Assembly: GCA_002104945.1 (NCBI GenBank)
Contig: MCFH01000011.1
Location: forward strand, 1,017,501 to 1,075,363
Reading direction: 5' to 3'
Source: Piromyces finnis
Taxonomy: Eukaryota; Neocallimastigomycota; Neocallimastigomycetes; Neocallimastigales; Neocallimastigaceae
Length of the DNA stretch: 57,863 nucleotides
The translations under genes were made by a program, and so were the position numbers. The stretch's first letter is position 1, and each line of letters begins with the position of its first letter. Positions 1 to 11,499 of this stretch are shown here, piece by piece. A model generated the notes under the pieces. That model saw only the letters and a program-made list of their open reading frames with translations, searched no databases and had not been told where the DNA came from.

Positions 1-938
1 CAAAGAAATTATAAAATTATATTAAGAAATATTTAAAAAATTTATAAAAGGTTAAGATATGACCTTAACCCTTAATAATTTTATAAAAAATAACTTTAAC
101 CCTTATCGTCAAAATTAAATAAGGGAAAACACGTGTATCTCCTTAACGAATGGCGATTTTGGATAATTGTGTTTTGGGAGATTGTGGGTTCGTTAGAAAG
201 CCACGCTTGAGATAAACAACATATCTTAAAATCAGGTCGATATCTCTGCTGGTTCACGAGATATTCCAATTTAAAGATATTTTGTTAGTAATGATTAATT
301 GTTTATTCAGAGAATGATCACCCCTGATGTATTGAACATAAATCATTCACCCAAAAGGATATAAATTATTGTTTTAATTAAATTAAAATTATTTTCCGGA
401 ATTAATTAACTTTATTTTATAATAATTATTTCAATAACATAACTTATAATCTTTGAATTAAAAGATTATAATTATTAATATTATATTCAATGAATTATAT
501 TATAATTAAGAAATAATTAATATTATGGATATATAAACAATAGTTATTTTTAATAATTAGTAATAGGTCTTAAGTTTAGCCTTAGTATTATAAAATATAT
601 TATAAAAATAATTATATATTAAAAAGTTATTTTATTATTAAATGTAAAATTACAAATAGTATAAATAGTTTAGAATAGTTTTATGAAATTAAATCCTTGT
701 AAAGATTATTACCTTATTAATACTTAATAAGTATTACTATTAAATAATCTCATTATTATATATATTCTTTAAATAAAATAAAAAGAAATTATTTTAACTA
801 TAATACATAATTTAATTATTCATTTATAAAACAATTAAGATTATTTTAATAAAATATTTTTTCTAACCTAGTTATCTTTAATCTTTTATTTAATTTAATA
901 TTTTAATATTAAATTATAAGTTTAATAAAACTTTTACA
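1..938 (+). mobile_element. LTR of family E5, truncated by the window edge
   Basis: The stretch matches the complete E5 LTR at 53813-54846 from its early part to its terminal ACA at 936-938. Shared landmarks are the CTTAACCC-type repeats near 60-110, the GATCACCCCTGA block near 313-330 and the TTTAGTAAAACTTTTACA-like end. The TATAAATA box and the following GTAAAGATTAT motif are also present (about 660-710). It is nearly the reverse complement of the solo copy at 11500-12527. Downstream bases do not resemble an E5 primer site, so it is probably a solo LTR. Confidence 0.85.
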
Positions 939-1216
939 ATTACTTGTCGATAACTCAATATTAAAATTTAATATTAAATTATATGTATATGGAAAGAAAT
1001 AATAAAAAATTAAATATGAAATTAAAAAACTAGAACTTAACGAGTTTATTATAAGGATTTATAATAAACAACAAAAAACACAAATGGGAAGAGGGATGAG
1101 AATAAAATGTATAATATAAGAATTATGTTTTATTAATAATATGATCTTTTATTAATTAATTTTTATTAAATAAAATTATTTGTTATTTATTATAATTAAT
1201 TTTTCTTATAATAATA

Positions 1217-1520
1217 ACTCTTGAATTCTAAAGAATTTCAAGAGTGTTTATTTATATTTTTATTAAAAAATAAGGTTAAATAAATGAGTTCTAATCTTAA
1301 CAAATAAAATGTTTAGGAAAAGATTAAAAGAAAAACCTAAACAAGTTTTCAACCAATATTCTAATCATATTGGTCATCGTGTAAATTTTAAGTAAAACCA
1401 ATTATTTGTAATAATAATCGGAAAAACCTTAAAATACCGATTTCCTAAAGTAAATCCGTGTTTAGATATAACAGGTAAATTAATTAGTAATATATAATTA
1501 AAGGGTAAAATTACGGATTT
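1217..1520 (+). ncRNA. Candidate structured RNA, copy 1 (serial hairpins)
   Basis: Consecutive perfect hairpins are present. H1 is 1217-1225 with 1237-1245. H2 is 1310-1317 with 1336-1343, with an 18-nt loop. H3 is 1352-1359 with 1367-1374, with loop TCTAATC. H4 is 1416-1421 with 1437-1442, and a longer-range stem pairs 1452-1459 with 1513-1520. The minus strand of 11083-11310 has the same order of H1-H4 with different stem sequences and the same loop sizes for H2 and H3. That pattern suggests selection on base pairing. Transcription is not shown. It could instead be the structured part of an unrecognised repeat. Confidence 0.4.
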
Positions 1521-1557
1521 TTGTATATAAATATTATTTAAAAATCAAATGAACAAA

Positions 1558-1715
1558 TTATTATTTAATTAAATAAATTAAATAAATTATATAAATATAT
1601 GAAATATATTTAACTAAATAAATTAAATAAAGTATCTGAATGTATACATTATATTTAACTAAATAAATTAAATAAATAATTTAAGTGTATAAAATATTAT
1701 TAACTAAATTATTAA
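1558..1715. repeat. Degenerate tandem repeat, about 58-bp unit
   Basis: A unit built around ATTTAACTAAATAAATTAAATAAA recurs about three times with drift between copies. It is non-coding and AT-only; no function is apparent. Confidence 0.55.
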
Positions 1716-2157
1716 ACTAATAAGAAATATTAATTATTTAGATTGAAATAATTATTATTTCTTACATAAAGATAAAGAATGAAATTTATAAATAATGAAT
1801 TAATAGAATAGCTGATTTTAAGATTATATAAACTTAAATATAAATTAAAATAATAGTAAATAATCAAAATAATATAAAATATAAATGTTTAATTAAATTT
1901 TAAAAATGTAAAATATAAACAACTTTTGTTTATAAACAAACTTAAATGTAATTATTTATTATAAATAGAAATAGAAAATATTATTTTTAAAGATTGTTAC
2001 TAATTAGCCAGGAAAATTAGAATATTTTAAAATTAATATATTTTTTTTTATAATACATAGCGAGATGTATTATACATTTATTTTAAATAAATAAACTAAT
2101 ATTATAAAACAAGATGTATTTTTAAAACTTTAAATTATATTTAATAGTTATATAAAC

Positions 2158-2252
2158 TTGTAGAATGAGCAAGTAAAAATAAATCATTCAATTACACACA
2201 AATATACCACTTTCTAAACTTATTTAGAATTAAGGTATATTTGAACGTGTGT
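2158..2252. repeat. Nested hairpin repeat, copy 1
   Basis: A short CTTG...CAAG hairpin is followed by a long nested one: ACACAC outside, ATATACC with GGTATAT in the middle, and TTCTAAA with TTTAGAA inside. A diverged copy at about 27484-27610 keeps the pairing with changed stem bases. Both copies lie just before an LTR insertion. Confidence 0.4.
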
Positions 2253-2274
2253 CATTTTTTTGATAAATAATAAT

Positions 2275-3089
2275 TGTAAAATATTCTATACTACAGTTCA
2301 GGTTTGTATACACTAAATTAAACTAACACAAACTATGTTTTATTTTTAATAATACTTTTATTTATTTTAAACTATATTAACAACCGTTGATTACTTTACC
2401 GTGAAGGTTATTTTACCAGAGCCCTCACTAGATAATCAATTAATAATTCTTATTATTAAAAAAAACAATTAAACTAATTATTAACTAATGTTAATTTATC
2501 TATACTAAATTAACCTATACGATTTTCCAACTATCGTTTCAATAGTTGAAAAATTTTCTTTATTTATACCTTTTAAATAAATTGAATAAATTCTAATATA
2601 CATGTTTTAATATTATAATTTTACATTGTTTACATTTATACATTTATTAAAAGAAATTATTTGTATTAAACTATTTAAATTCAATTTATTTACTAAAGAA
2701 TTTTCTAAACTTAAAATAAAGTTTTGATTTATTTACTATATGGTTGATTATATTTCAAACATATATTCAATTTATTTATTTCTAATTTTGAGGCTTAGTT
2801 TATAAAATAAATTTTTATTATCTAAAATATTTATTGGTTTAAAATTATTTAATTTAAAATTTTATTTTATCATCAAAAACTTTATCTTATCATAAAATTA
2901 TATTTTACATAAATTTATGTTAATGTATTGTGATATAAATTTTTGTAATTAAAAAATAAAATTTACATAAATTTATGTTAACGTATTGTGATATAAATTT
3001 TATAAAAATTTACGGTACATTAATTTACTACATTATACATTATTTTAAATAAGTATTAATACATTGTTCTATTAATACAATATTTTACA
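2275..3089 (-). mobile_element. Solo LTR of family E2
   Basis: This 815-bp copy of the E2 LTR runs TGTAAAATATT to ATATTTTACA and is flanked by perfect 5-bp target duplications ATAAT (2270-2274 and 3090-3094). It is the reverse complement of the LTRs at 13539-14267 and 25846-26621. It keeps the conserved 5' leader hairpin (2387-2439, reverse strand) and two copies of a roughly 55-bp U3 repeat. No internal sequence is left, so it is a solo LTR formed by LTR-LTR recombination. Confidence 0.93.
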
Positions 3090-3199
3090 ATAATTATAAA
3101 TATATTATAAATTTGATATTAGTTGAAAATTTTATTATAAAAATAATTATTAAATAATTTTATATAGTTTATTATAAAAAATATAATTTACATAAAATC

Positions 3200-3926
3200 T
3201 GTAAAAATTTTAAAATTTAAAACAGATTATAAAATTTTTTACAATAAAACAAAAACACTAAATAAAATAAAAAATTAAAAACAAAACAAAATTTATTTAT
3301 ATCCTCTTTTATTTATTCTTATTTAGTTATTAACTAAACTATAGTCAATAACAATTACATCGTTTAACTATGAAATTTTACATGTATTTATATTTTTTAC
3401 AAATTATATTTTAATATACTATTCTATTTAATTATACATATATTCAATATAAAATAAACAAAACTAATTTAATACTAATTTAATTAAATAATAAAATAAT
3501 AAAACTAAACTAAAACTAATTAAATACACTTTTGATTCAATTTGAGTAAACTACAAATTGAATACAGTCCATGTATTACCTATATATTAATTAAATATTA
3601 ATAATACTATTTATTATATATTTGCTATTAAAAAAATACTAATTTAAAACTACGCTAAAGTTATTAAACTATTTTTAATTAAATAAGAACTTTTTAAGAT
3701 TTAATTTGAATATTTAAAATATTTAAATTTCATTATCCATTAATTTAAATATTTATCCAAATTTCATTTCCAATTTTGATATTTTAAAATTAATATTTAT
3801 TTAATTATTCCTTAAAATTTATATAATAAATTTTATAAATAATTTTTCATTAAAATATCAAAATTATTATTTAATAATTATTAATTAATTATTAAATAAT
3901 TTAAAGATATATATTATATCTTTACA
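3200..3926. repeat. LTR-like repeat P, copy 1
   Basis: About 75-90% similar by eye to 4944-5612. It begins TGTAAAAATTTT and ends in a terminal hairpin AAAGATATA...TATATCTTT followed by ACA. Shared landmarks include a TAGTTATTAACTAA block, ACATGTATTTATATTTTTT, and a TTGAATACAGTCCATGTATTACC segment. The TG...CA ends suggest an LTR, but no target duplication was found. The sense strand is unclear. Confidence 0.55.
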
Positions 3927-4943
3927 AAATCAAATATTTTATAAATTTATATATTTGATTGGGTTAAATTATAAAAAATAGTTTTTAATATAAAGAATAA
4001 TAATAATTTTTAATAGAAAATAATGTAATGTTGACACTAAAAGAATAGATTAGGATATCTATTCTATTACAATAACACTAAATTTAAAATAAAAGTAAAA
4101 ATTGTTTTATTAAAAATATCTTTTATTATAATAGAAATTTTATTAATAACAATTACATTGATAAAATGATGAAAAATATCTTCTATTTATATTTTTCCTA
4201 AATACATTTATATTATATTATAACTATTTATTTAAAATATATTATTATTTAAAACCTGCACTAAAATCTTAATTATTAATAGAATATTTAAACTATAACT
4301 ATTTTAGTAAAATTAAATAGGCAATTCAAGTCAAATACTATTTAATTTGAATATGTGCCCATGTATTATTTATATATTAATCATTTATTATTTATATACT
4401 ATTCATCTTTTTCTATCAAAAACAATACTAAAACTAAGAAATTAAATTGAGAAATTTAATTTATTTGTAAAACATTAAAAATAAATTAATAATTTATTTT
4501 GTTTCAAACTTTAATTATTAATAAATAAATTATGTCTCATTTTCTTTTTCTGTAATATAAATTGTGTAACTTAAACAATAATACTTGTGGCTAAAGTTAC
4601 ATTAAAGATATCAAACAGAGGCGTTTGATATCTTTACAAATAAGAAGACTTAGATTATTAATAATAAGTAAAATTTTTAATAATAATTAATATAGTTAAT
4701 TAAATAATACATAATAATATTTAGAAGACAAAAATAAGTTTTTATATAATAAAAATTATTGTTAAAAAGAGTGTAAAAACAATAAATAAAAGAAAATATA
4801 AAAATAAAATTAAACTTGTCTAATTTGTGATTATTGTGTTAATAATAAATAATATTTTATAGAATAAATCTGGTGTTATTATTCTATATAAATATTATTA
4901 AAATAATAAAACTATTAAAATTATAAAACAAATTAAATCTATT
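3927..4943. other. AT-rich stretch holding a third, diverged P-like copy
   Basis: No coding region. From about 4090 to 4637 the sequence follows repeat P loosely (CCCATGTATTATTTATATATTAAT near 4360). It ends in an unusually strong 13-bp hairpin (about 4605-4636) followed by ACA, as in the other P copies. A second hairpin, AGAATAGAT with ATCTATTCT, lies near 4041-4064. If P1 and P3 are an LTR pair, this would be the interior of a non-autonomous element, but no primer site supports that. Confidence 0.4.
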
Positions 4944-5612
4944 TGTAAAAGTTTTATAAATGTAAAACAGATTATAAAATTTTTTACAATAAAACAACAA
5001 CACAAAATAAAGAAAAAACAAGAAAATAAATTATATTTAAAAAAAATATCTCTTTTTATTAATTTTATTTAGTTATTAACTAAATAATAGTCAATAACAA
5101 TTACATTGTTTTAATCAAGAAATTTTACATGTATTTATATTTTTTGTAAATTGTATTTTAATATACTATTCTATTTAATTATACATATATTCAATATAAA
5201 ATAAACAAAACTAATTTAATACTAATTTAATTAAATAATAAAATGAATAAACTAAACTAAAACTAATAAAATACACTTTTGATTCAATTTGAGTAAACTG
5301 CAAATTGAATACAGTCCATGTATTACCTATATATTAATTAAATATTAATAATACTATTTATTATATATTTATAATTAAAAATGCTAATTTCAAACTACGC
5401 TAAAGTTATTAAACTAATTTTAATTAAATAAAAACTTTTTAAGATTTAATTTGAATATTTAAAATATTTAAATTTAATTATCCATTAATTTAAATATTTA
5501 TCCAAATTCCATTTCTAACTTTGATATTTTAAAATTAATCTTTATTTAATTATTATTCAATAATTATTAATTAATTATTAAATAATTTAAAGATATACTT
5601 TATATCTTTACA
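4944..5612. repeat. LTR-like repeat P, copy 3, truncating E1
   Basis: Direct repeat of 3200-3926, with the same terminal hairpin AAAGATATA...TATATCTTT and ACA end at 5612. It abuts the E1 reverse transcriptase frame immediately after the residues MPFGLCN. P, or the rearrangement that brought it here, removed the rest of E1 pol. The flanking ATTAC at 5613-5617 has no partner at the left end. Confidence 0.55.
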
Positions 5613-8377
5613 ATTACAAAGTCCAAAAGGCATAACTTGGAAATTAAAATTACCATATATGGTATATGGTAGTGAAGCAAGTTATATCTCTATCATCAGG
5701 ATGCATAGGTATTTGATGATAACCAGAGAATAAATCAATAGTAGATAAAATAGTAGCATTACCCACATAGTATAAAATATCATCAATCAAAGGAAGTGAA
5801 TATGCATCTTTTATAGTGCAATTATTCACCTTTCTATAGTCAACACACATTCTTATTTGATTATTTTTCTTAGGTACTAAAACTACTGGAGATGACCATG
5901 ACGAACTAGAAGGAACAATTAATTTATTATCAATAAGCTTAATTAACTCATTTTTTAATGCATCAGCTTGCACTTTAGATAATCTATAAGCACGTTGTTT
6001 AATAGGTTGGGTTCCAGGAACTAAATTTATTCTATGTGGCATTAATTTAGAATGACCTAAATCATCTGTCTTTATTGCCACTACATCGCTATACTCAGAA
6101 AATAGTTGTTTTATATTATTCCTACTAGAAATAGGTATTTCATCTATTATTTCATTTATAATAAGTTGCTTCTTATTATCACCACTATTAGAAATATTAG
6201 AAGTAGTATCTTCTTTAACAATTGATATAAAAACAGGAAGAGGACTAGAACAGGAATTTTCAAATAAAATATTATTATCAGATATAGAAATATTTTTAGT
6301 AGTAATATTATTAGGAACATAAGATATATTACTTTCACAATTATCTATAAAATCAGAAACTCTTAAATTGGAAATTTTATCAGAGGCATTATTAATAGAA
6401 CACACATTATTAAACTTATTCAACTCGTACTCTATATAGTTTTTATCATCATCTTTATTAATATTATTTGAATTATTAAAATTTACATCATAAAGTAAAG
6501 GTGCTAATTTAATACATTCATTATTATTATTAACATGTAATAAAGAATCGTCAACTAAATTTAAAATAAAATTATTTCTTTTCAATGTAGCAATTCCAAC
6601 AAGTACATCAAAGATATCATCTTTTTCTACCTCTCTAAAGTGATCTGTAAATGTGTGATTTCCTATTGTAATCTTAAGTTCATAGATATTTGAATCAATA
6701 GAACTATTTGAGTAAACTTGAAATATTTTTTCAGATACTCTACCAACTGATAATTTCTTGATATTGAATTTCTTTAATGCAGCAGTAGTAATTAGGTTAC
6801 ACTAGCACAAGAGTCTAAGAATATTTCCGCTGGTCGATTTTCTATAAATCCATTAACCTTAATGACTTTATGACTTCCAATAACAGTCATAACATTTATT
6901 AAAGATTTCTTATCAATTTCTTTTAATTTCAGAGCTTTAATAAATTCGGATCTAAATTTCGGGAATAAGTCTAAAAGATAACCTAACTTTGTTACTACAT
7001 CAGTAGAGGCAACTTCTTTTATCAAATCATTAATTTTGAAATCATCAATTAATTCCATCATTTTAATATGTTTTTCTAATTTTGGATTACTAGTTTTACT
7101 CAGAGATTGGGTTTCATTCATACTATCATTTAAGTTATTCTTCATTTCATTTAATTTTTCTTGTTTACTTAATTTTTTTGCATTTGAAATATTGGGTTTA
7201 TTAATAACAGACAAATCTAAGTAATTTAATTTATTTGTGTTATTATTATCATTAGTAGTTTCTAAGGTTTTGTCAATTTTGTTATTTTCTTCGTTAATAT
7301 TATCATCTAAACCTAATATTTCTGATTCTTTAATTGGTATCACATCCTCAGAAAATGATACCTGTTTTCCCTTCTTTGTATTATTATCTGGACTTTTATT
7401 TTCATCCATAATATTGGTTTCAATATTTTCCTCTAATGCTGTATCTTCATCCATAGCTACGCTTTTATTATTTTTATTGTTATTCATTTTTCGTTTAGCT
7501 AATTTTAAAACAGGTATGCTAAAAGGAATAGGGTTTTCTTTTAACTTTCTTTCGGAATCCTTATATGGAGTTAGTCGATTAGGTTTATTTGATTTTTCAT
7601 TCTTTTGTGCGACTGCTACTACTTCTTCCTTCATGTTGAGATTACTAAATTTATTGTAATTACTTTCTTTTATATTTCTATTATTAAATTCGTTATCATA
7701 ATGATTTTTCCTAGTCTTCTCATATGTTTTATTATTTTTATGATACTCATATTCATCATCATCATCATTATTGGTATTTATATTATTTTTATCACCATTA
7801 ATAATATTATTACTGTTATGAATATCATTATTTGTATAAATACCACCATCATTATGAATATTATTATTATTATTATCATTTTCATTATAAAATTCCTCAT
7901 TATTATAAATATTCTTATTGTTATAAATATTATTTTTATTATAAATATCATTATTATTATAAATATTGTTATCATAAATCATATCATTGTTTTTATAACT
8001 CTCAGTATCATTATTAATACCCGCATTATGACTATTGACATAAACATCATTATTATAAGTATCGTTATTAATATAAACATTATCATTATTATAAATATTA
8101 TCATTATAAATATTATTATTATATATATTATTATTATTGTCATAAATATCATAATTATTTTGATTATAAGCATAATCATTTATACCGTTATCATTATTGC
8201 TATTATCATTATAAAATGATTTGGTTTCATCAAATTTATTAGTGTCACTGTTAACAAACATAATATTTTCATTTATTTTATCATTATTATTATTGTTATT
8301 TAAAGAAGTTTTATTTGAATTAAAACAAATATCTGAATTGATTTGATTACTGGGAGTTATCCTTCTCCCATAATCTA
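5613..8377 (-). pseudogene. pol: E1 pol (protease and partial reverse transcriptase), broken
   Basis: The frame opens at the slippery site (8378-8384) in the -1 frame of gag. It runs through about 450 Asn/Asp-rich residues encoded by AAT-type repeats (7800-8200) to a protease motif read as FLDSCASVT. A one-base deletion near 6793 then shifts the frame. The next frame resumes with LITTAALKKF, continues through the RT start (KQRAYRLS, RMCVDYRKVN, SLPLIDDI, LFSGYHQI) and is broken again at 5650-5670 by a short CATATGG-type duplication. MPFGLCN follows and the gene ends at 5613. The catalytic YxDD box, RNase H and integrase are absent. The protease has Cys where the family has Gly (DSC for DSG/DTG), which is unusual even allowing for decay. 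Confidence 0.85.
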
Positions 8378-8384
8378 GTTTAAA
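8352..8384 (-). promoter_or_regulatory. E1 -1 ribosomal frameshift signal (partly decayed)
   Basis: On the minus strand gag ends in T TTA AAC TAG: the slippery heptamer TTTAAAC (8384-8378) directly before the stop. Eight bases later a GGGAG/CTCCC hairpin follows (8369-8365 with 8356-8352) with an 8-nt loop. E4 has the same heptamer, spacer, stem and loop length. In E1 I find no downstream complement to the loop, so the second pseudoknot stem is missing. The pol frame is open from the heptamer onward. Confidence 0.75.
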
Positions 8385-9847
8385 TTATTTGATTCAGGTG
8401 GATTGTTTAAATTAATTTTGGTTGCTTTATTGTAATTATGTTCTGGTAAATTCTTATTATAATAATTATTATAATATTGATTATTTAATTGATTTGGGTA
8501 ATTATTATTAATATCGTTCCTGTTATCACTATCACTAATGTTATTCTTCATATTATTCTCATTGATATTACTGACATTATTAAATGCATTATTGTTCATT
8601 GTGTTGTTTTTATTATAATAACTATTAAAACCATTATTATAATATCCATTATATCCAATATTATTATTATTATAATTATTGTAGCTATTAATATTATTAC
8701 TTTCATTATAATTATAATTTCCACTTGGATTAAAATTACCTTTCTTATAATCATTATTGGTGTACATATAATTATTATTCATATTATTATATTTATTTGT
8801 ATGATAATAATCCATATAATTATTTTCATTAATGTTTCTATTACCCTTTTAGGTGTTGTTATTAGTATTAGTACTAGTATTAGTATTGAATCCATTTAAA
8901 TAACTATTATTGTTGTAATTATTGTTGTCATAATCATTATATAAATTTCCATATCTATTATAAGAATTTCTTTGGTTATTAAATTGATTAAAATTATTTC
9001 TATTATTTCTATTATTTCTTTCTCTTTTATTTGGACATTCACTAGCTTTATGTCCCATTTGCTTGCAATAGTAGCATTTGATACTCCTGAAGTTACTATT
9101 ATTAAAATACACATTTTTATAATTTCTTGGGGTACCTGAATAGGATCTTCTGATAGGCTTTTCTTGTACATAATTTGAATAAGAGTTATTAAAATTGCTG
9201 TGATTAATATTATCATTATCTTCATCTACTAATCCTCTATATAACGGATGGTCTAACAGAGCATTTCGAGTATTTTTTGTATTTTGGTATACCATAGAAA
9301 TATTGTTAGTTTCAGTACTTTCTATGGTTCTTCTTTCGGCTTTCTCAGCCTTTTCAGCAACTTTAAAAGCTTCGGATAATGTTTCACATTCGGATAATAT
9401 AACTTGGGAGTGTGGATAAACTCTTTTCTTAATAGAATTTAAATAGTCATCCACAGAAATGATTTTCATAAAATCTCTTTCCAAACGGTGATAAAGAATT
9501 AAGTATTTATAGTTGAAGCTTTTTATAGTTTCATTTTGCTTAATTTTTAATGTTTTTAATACTGAACATTTATCCCCTGGCTTTATTTCCAGATAATCTT
9601 CAATGGCAGATTGTACCTCTTTATAATTAGGATACCTTTTAACGTTATTGTGAGAGGTACATAAAGATTTCAAAACGTTCTTGATATCCGCTTCAACAGC
9701 AATTTTTAACCACACAAATATTCTAGAGGGCTCCTGTATATCATGGATCTCCATGACATATATGAAATCTTCCATCCAAGAATCAATATCCTTTCCATAA
9801 TCGCAGAGGTATGGAAGGTCTCTTTTAACTTTAGTGGCGTCTACCAT
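8375..9847 (-). pseudogene. gag: E1 gag with an internal in-frame stop
   Basis: A 490-codon frame starts at ATG 9847 (MVDATKVKRDLPYLCDYGKD). It is interrupted by TAA at codon 333 (8849-8851) and continues in the same frame to TAG at 8375. The N-terminal part is a retrotransposon capsid-like domain. A CCHC zinc knuckle (CYYCKQMGHKASEC) lies near residue 260, followed by long Asn/Tyr-rich low-complexity sequence. Gag coats genomic RNA and builds the particle. The TAA could be a mutation or, less likely, a leaky stop. The region after it has the same composition, which favours a formerly continuous gag. Confidence 0.82.
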
Positions 9848-10071
9848 TTGAATTATTTATTTATTTTAAAATAAATTTTTATAATAACTTCTTATATTTA
9901 TTAATATTATAATTTATATATATATATATATATAATATTTGTGTATATTTAATAGTTTTATAATAGAGTTTTATTTATATAAAAGGGTTTATAATAATTA
10001 AAAAAAAAAGAATATAATTAGAATAGAAATAATACTATTATTGTTTCATATTATTCAATATTGCTACGCCC
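9848..10071 (-). other. E1 5' leader
   Basis: About 225 nt between the primer site and the gag start, AT-rich, with an (AT)n run near 9918-9935. No ORF is seen. Confidence 0.6.
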
Positions 10072-10084
10072 GGATTCTCCACCA
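10072..10084 (-). promoter_or_regulatory. E1 primer-binding site, tRNA type
   Basis: The minus strand reads TGGTGGAGAATCC, which begins with the complement of a tRNA CCA end. E4 has the identical 13-mer at 34160-34172 in the equivalent place, so it is a conserved tRNA primer site. The tRNA species was not identified. Confidence 0.8.
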
Positions 10085-10091
10085 AATTTTA

Positions 10092-10861
10092 TGATGCAAT
10101 ATATTTCAAAAACACCATAAATAAAATATAATTGTGAACGTTAGCAATAGGGAATGATAGTTGAATAATATATTAGATAATATTGTATTTATTTCTATTT
10201 TATAATAATAAAAATAAATAATAAGAATAAATAATAAGAATAATAGATTTTATAATAATACAATTAAATAGATTTTGGTTTAAAGTTTCTTTATTTAATT
10301 ATTATTATTATTATGATTATAACATTAATAACATTCACTACTAGTAGAATCGAAAGTTATTATTTAATAAATATAAATAGTTAAATATAAAATGTAAATA
10401 TAAAAATATGTTGATAAAATTCTTATTAATAATAAAATATAACTTTTTGAAATAATAAAAATAAACAATAATTATTCTTTTCTTTTATAATTAATATTTT
10501 AAACTGAATTAAATATAATAAATACTAAATACGTAATTAGTAACCTAAAACTAAACTAAAATAAACTGTAACTAAAATAAAATAAAACAGAACTTATACT
10601 TAAAACTAAAATATCAAATATTATTTATAAACGAAAAGTTTTCTCCTCTTTTATATATTGTTCTTTATCACTATTTTTATATCTTTTCATTTCTTGTGTA
10701 ATTAATTATTCTAATATATGTGTAACATTTGCGTCATAATAATTTATACTAATATAGTTTAATTATTATTAACACTAGTAATTAATATACAATTTATAAA
10801 AGGATTAGATATTATTCATAAAATATTTAAAATATTATATTTTTCTATGCATCTTGTATCA
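10092..10861 (-). mobile_element. Probable 5' LTR of E1
   Basis: The plus strand starts TGATGCA seven bases beyond the primer site. An end at TGTATCA (10855-10861) gives TGATRCA inverted termini like those of X and Z. The outer end is inferred from the termini only, because the 3' LTR is lost. Confidence 0.5.
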
Positions 10862-11499
10862 GACTGTAAGAAATTAGAATTAAACTTAAGTAATTCTATA
10901 TTTCTTATTAAAATGTATACATTTTTCATGTTTTATTTTATTAATATTTTATAAATGTAACAATACTTATTATGTAATATGTGTAATGTAAATTAAATTG
11001 TAGTTTTATTTTAAATTATATTAAACATTTTATTTAATTATTTAGTATATTTTATTATCTAAATTAAAATTAAAGTAAAATTGATAGGAACCGGATATTA
11101 AATATTTTTCCTATCACAAATAGGTTTTGATTTAATTATTCGGTGATTAATAAGAATAGATTATTAATCGAAATCCTTCTAGGGTTTTCTTATCTAGTCT
11201 TTCCCTAGAAGATTTATTTGTTAAACTAGAAAATTCTTTAATTTAACCCAAAATTTTAAAATTCTTATAAATAAAACAACTCTTGAATTTAATTAAAAAA
11301 TTCAAGAGTTATTATTTTTTCTTTGTAAGAAAAAATAAACTCAAAACTTATTAAGAGAAGTTTTAATAAAAATTTTTAAAAAAATTATTATTCAATAATT
11401 TAAAATAAGAATAAAACAAAACATTAAAGATACGTATTACTTATTTTGTGAATATAGTTATATTATTATATTACTTACAGTGTATTATTACATTGTAGT
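10862..11499. other. AT-rich non-coding stretch with structured repeat
   Basis: No coding region. It contains a hairpin near 10868-10910 (AAGAAAT...ATTTCTT with AGAATT...AATTCT inside) and the second copy of the serial-hairpin element on the minus strand (11310-11083). Confidence 0.55.
11083..11310 (-). ncRNA. Candidate structured RNA, copy 2 (serial hairpins)
   Basis: Read on the minus strand, the hairpins are: H1 at 11310-11298 with 11290-11278 (13 bp); H2 at 11211-11203 with 11184-11176 (9 bp, 18-nt loop); H3 at 11169-11161 with 11153-11145 (9 bp, loop TCTATTC); H4 at 11115-11108 with 11090-11083 (8 bp). Copy 1 at 1217-1442 has the same order, similar spacing (64 and 66 nt between H1 and H2), the same H2 and H3 loop lengths and similar loop sequence. 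Its stems differ at many positions yet remain paired. Both copies lie downstream of an E5 LTR in the same orientation. Confidence 0.4.

Larger units (their letters stand above)
939..2274. other. AT-rich non-coding stretch with structured repeats
   Basis: No credible coding region is seen on either strand. The stretch holds a candidate structured RNA (1217-1520), a degenerate tandem repeat (about 1558-1715) and a nested hairpin (about 2158-2252). The rest is A+T sequence with scattered homopolymers. Confidence 0.6.
5613..10861 (-). mobile_element. E1: truncated Ty3/Gypsy retrotransposon
   Basis: On the minus strand: a probable 5' LTR (10861-10092), a tRNA-type primer site, gag (9847-8375), a -1 frameshift site, and pol through protease into the reverse transcriptase fingers and palm, where it stops at 5613. 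The rest of RT, RNase H, integrase and the 3' LTR are missing. There is at least one nonsense codon in gag and two frameshifts in pol, so the copy is dead. It is related to E4: same primer site, same gag/pol frame relation, same slippery heptamer. Confidence 0.85.

Noticed and set aside
7036-8900. Plus-strand reading frames rich in Ile, Leu and Phe antisense to E1
   Set aside because: They are the complement of Asn-codon repeats (AAT/ATT); no start context or family features.
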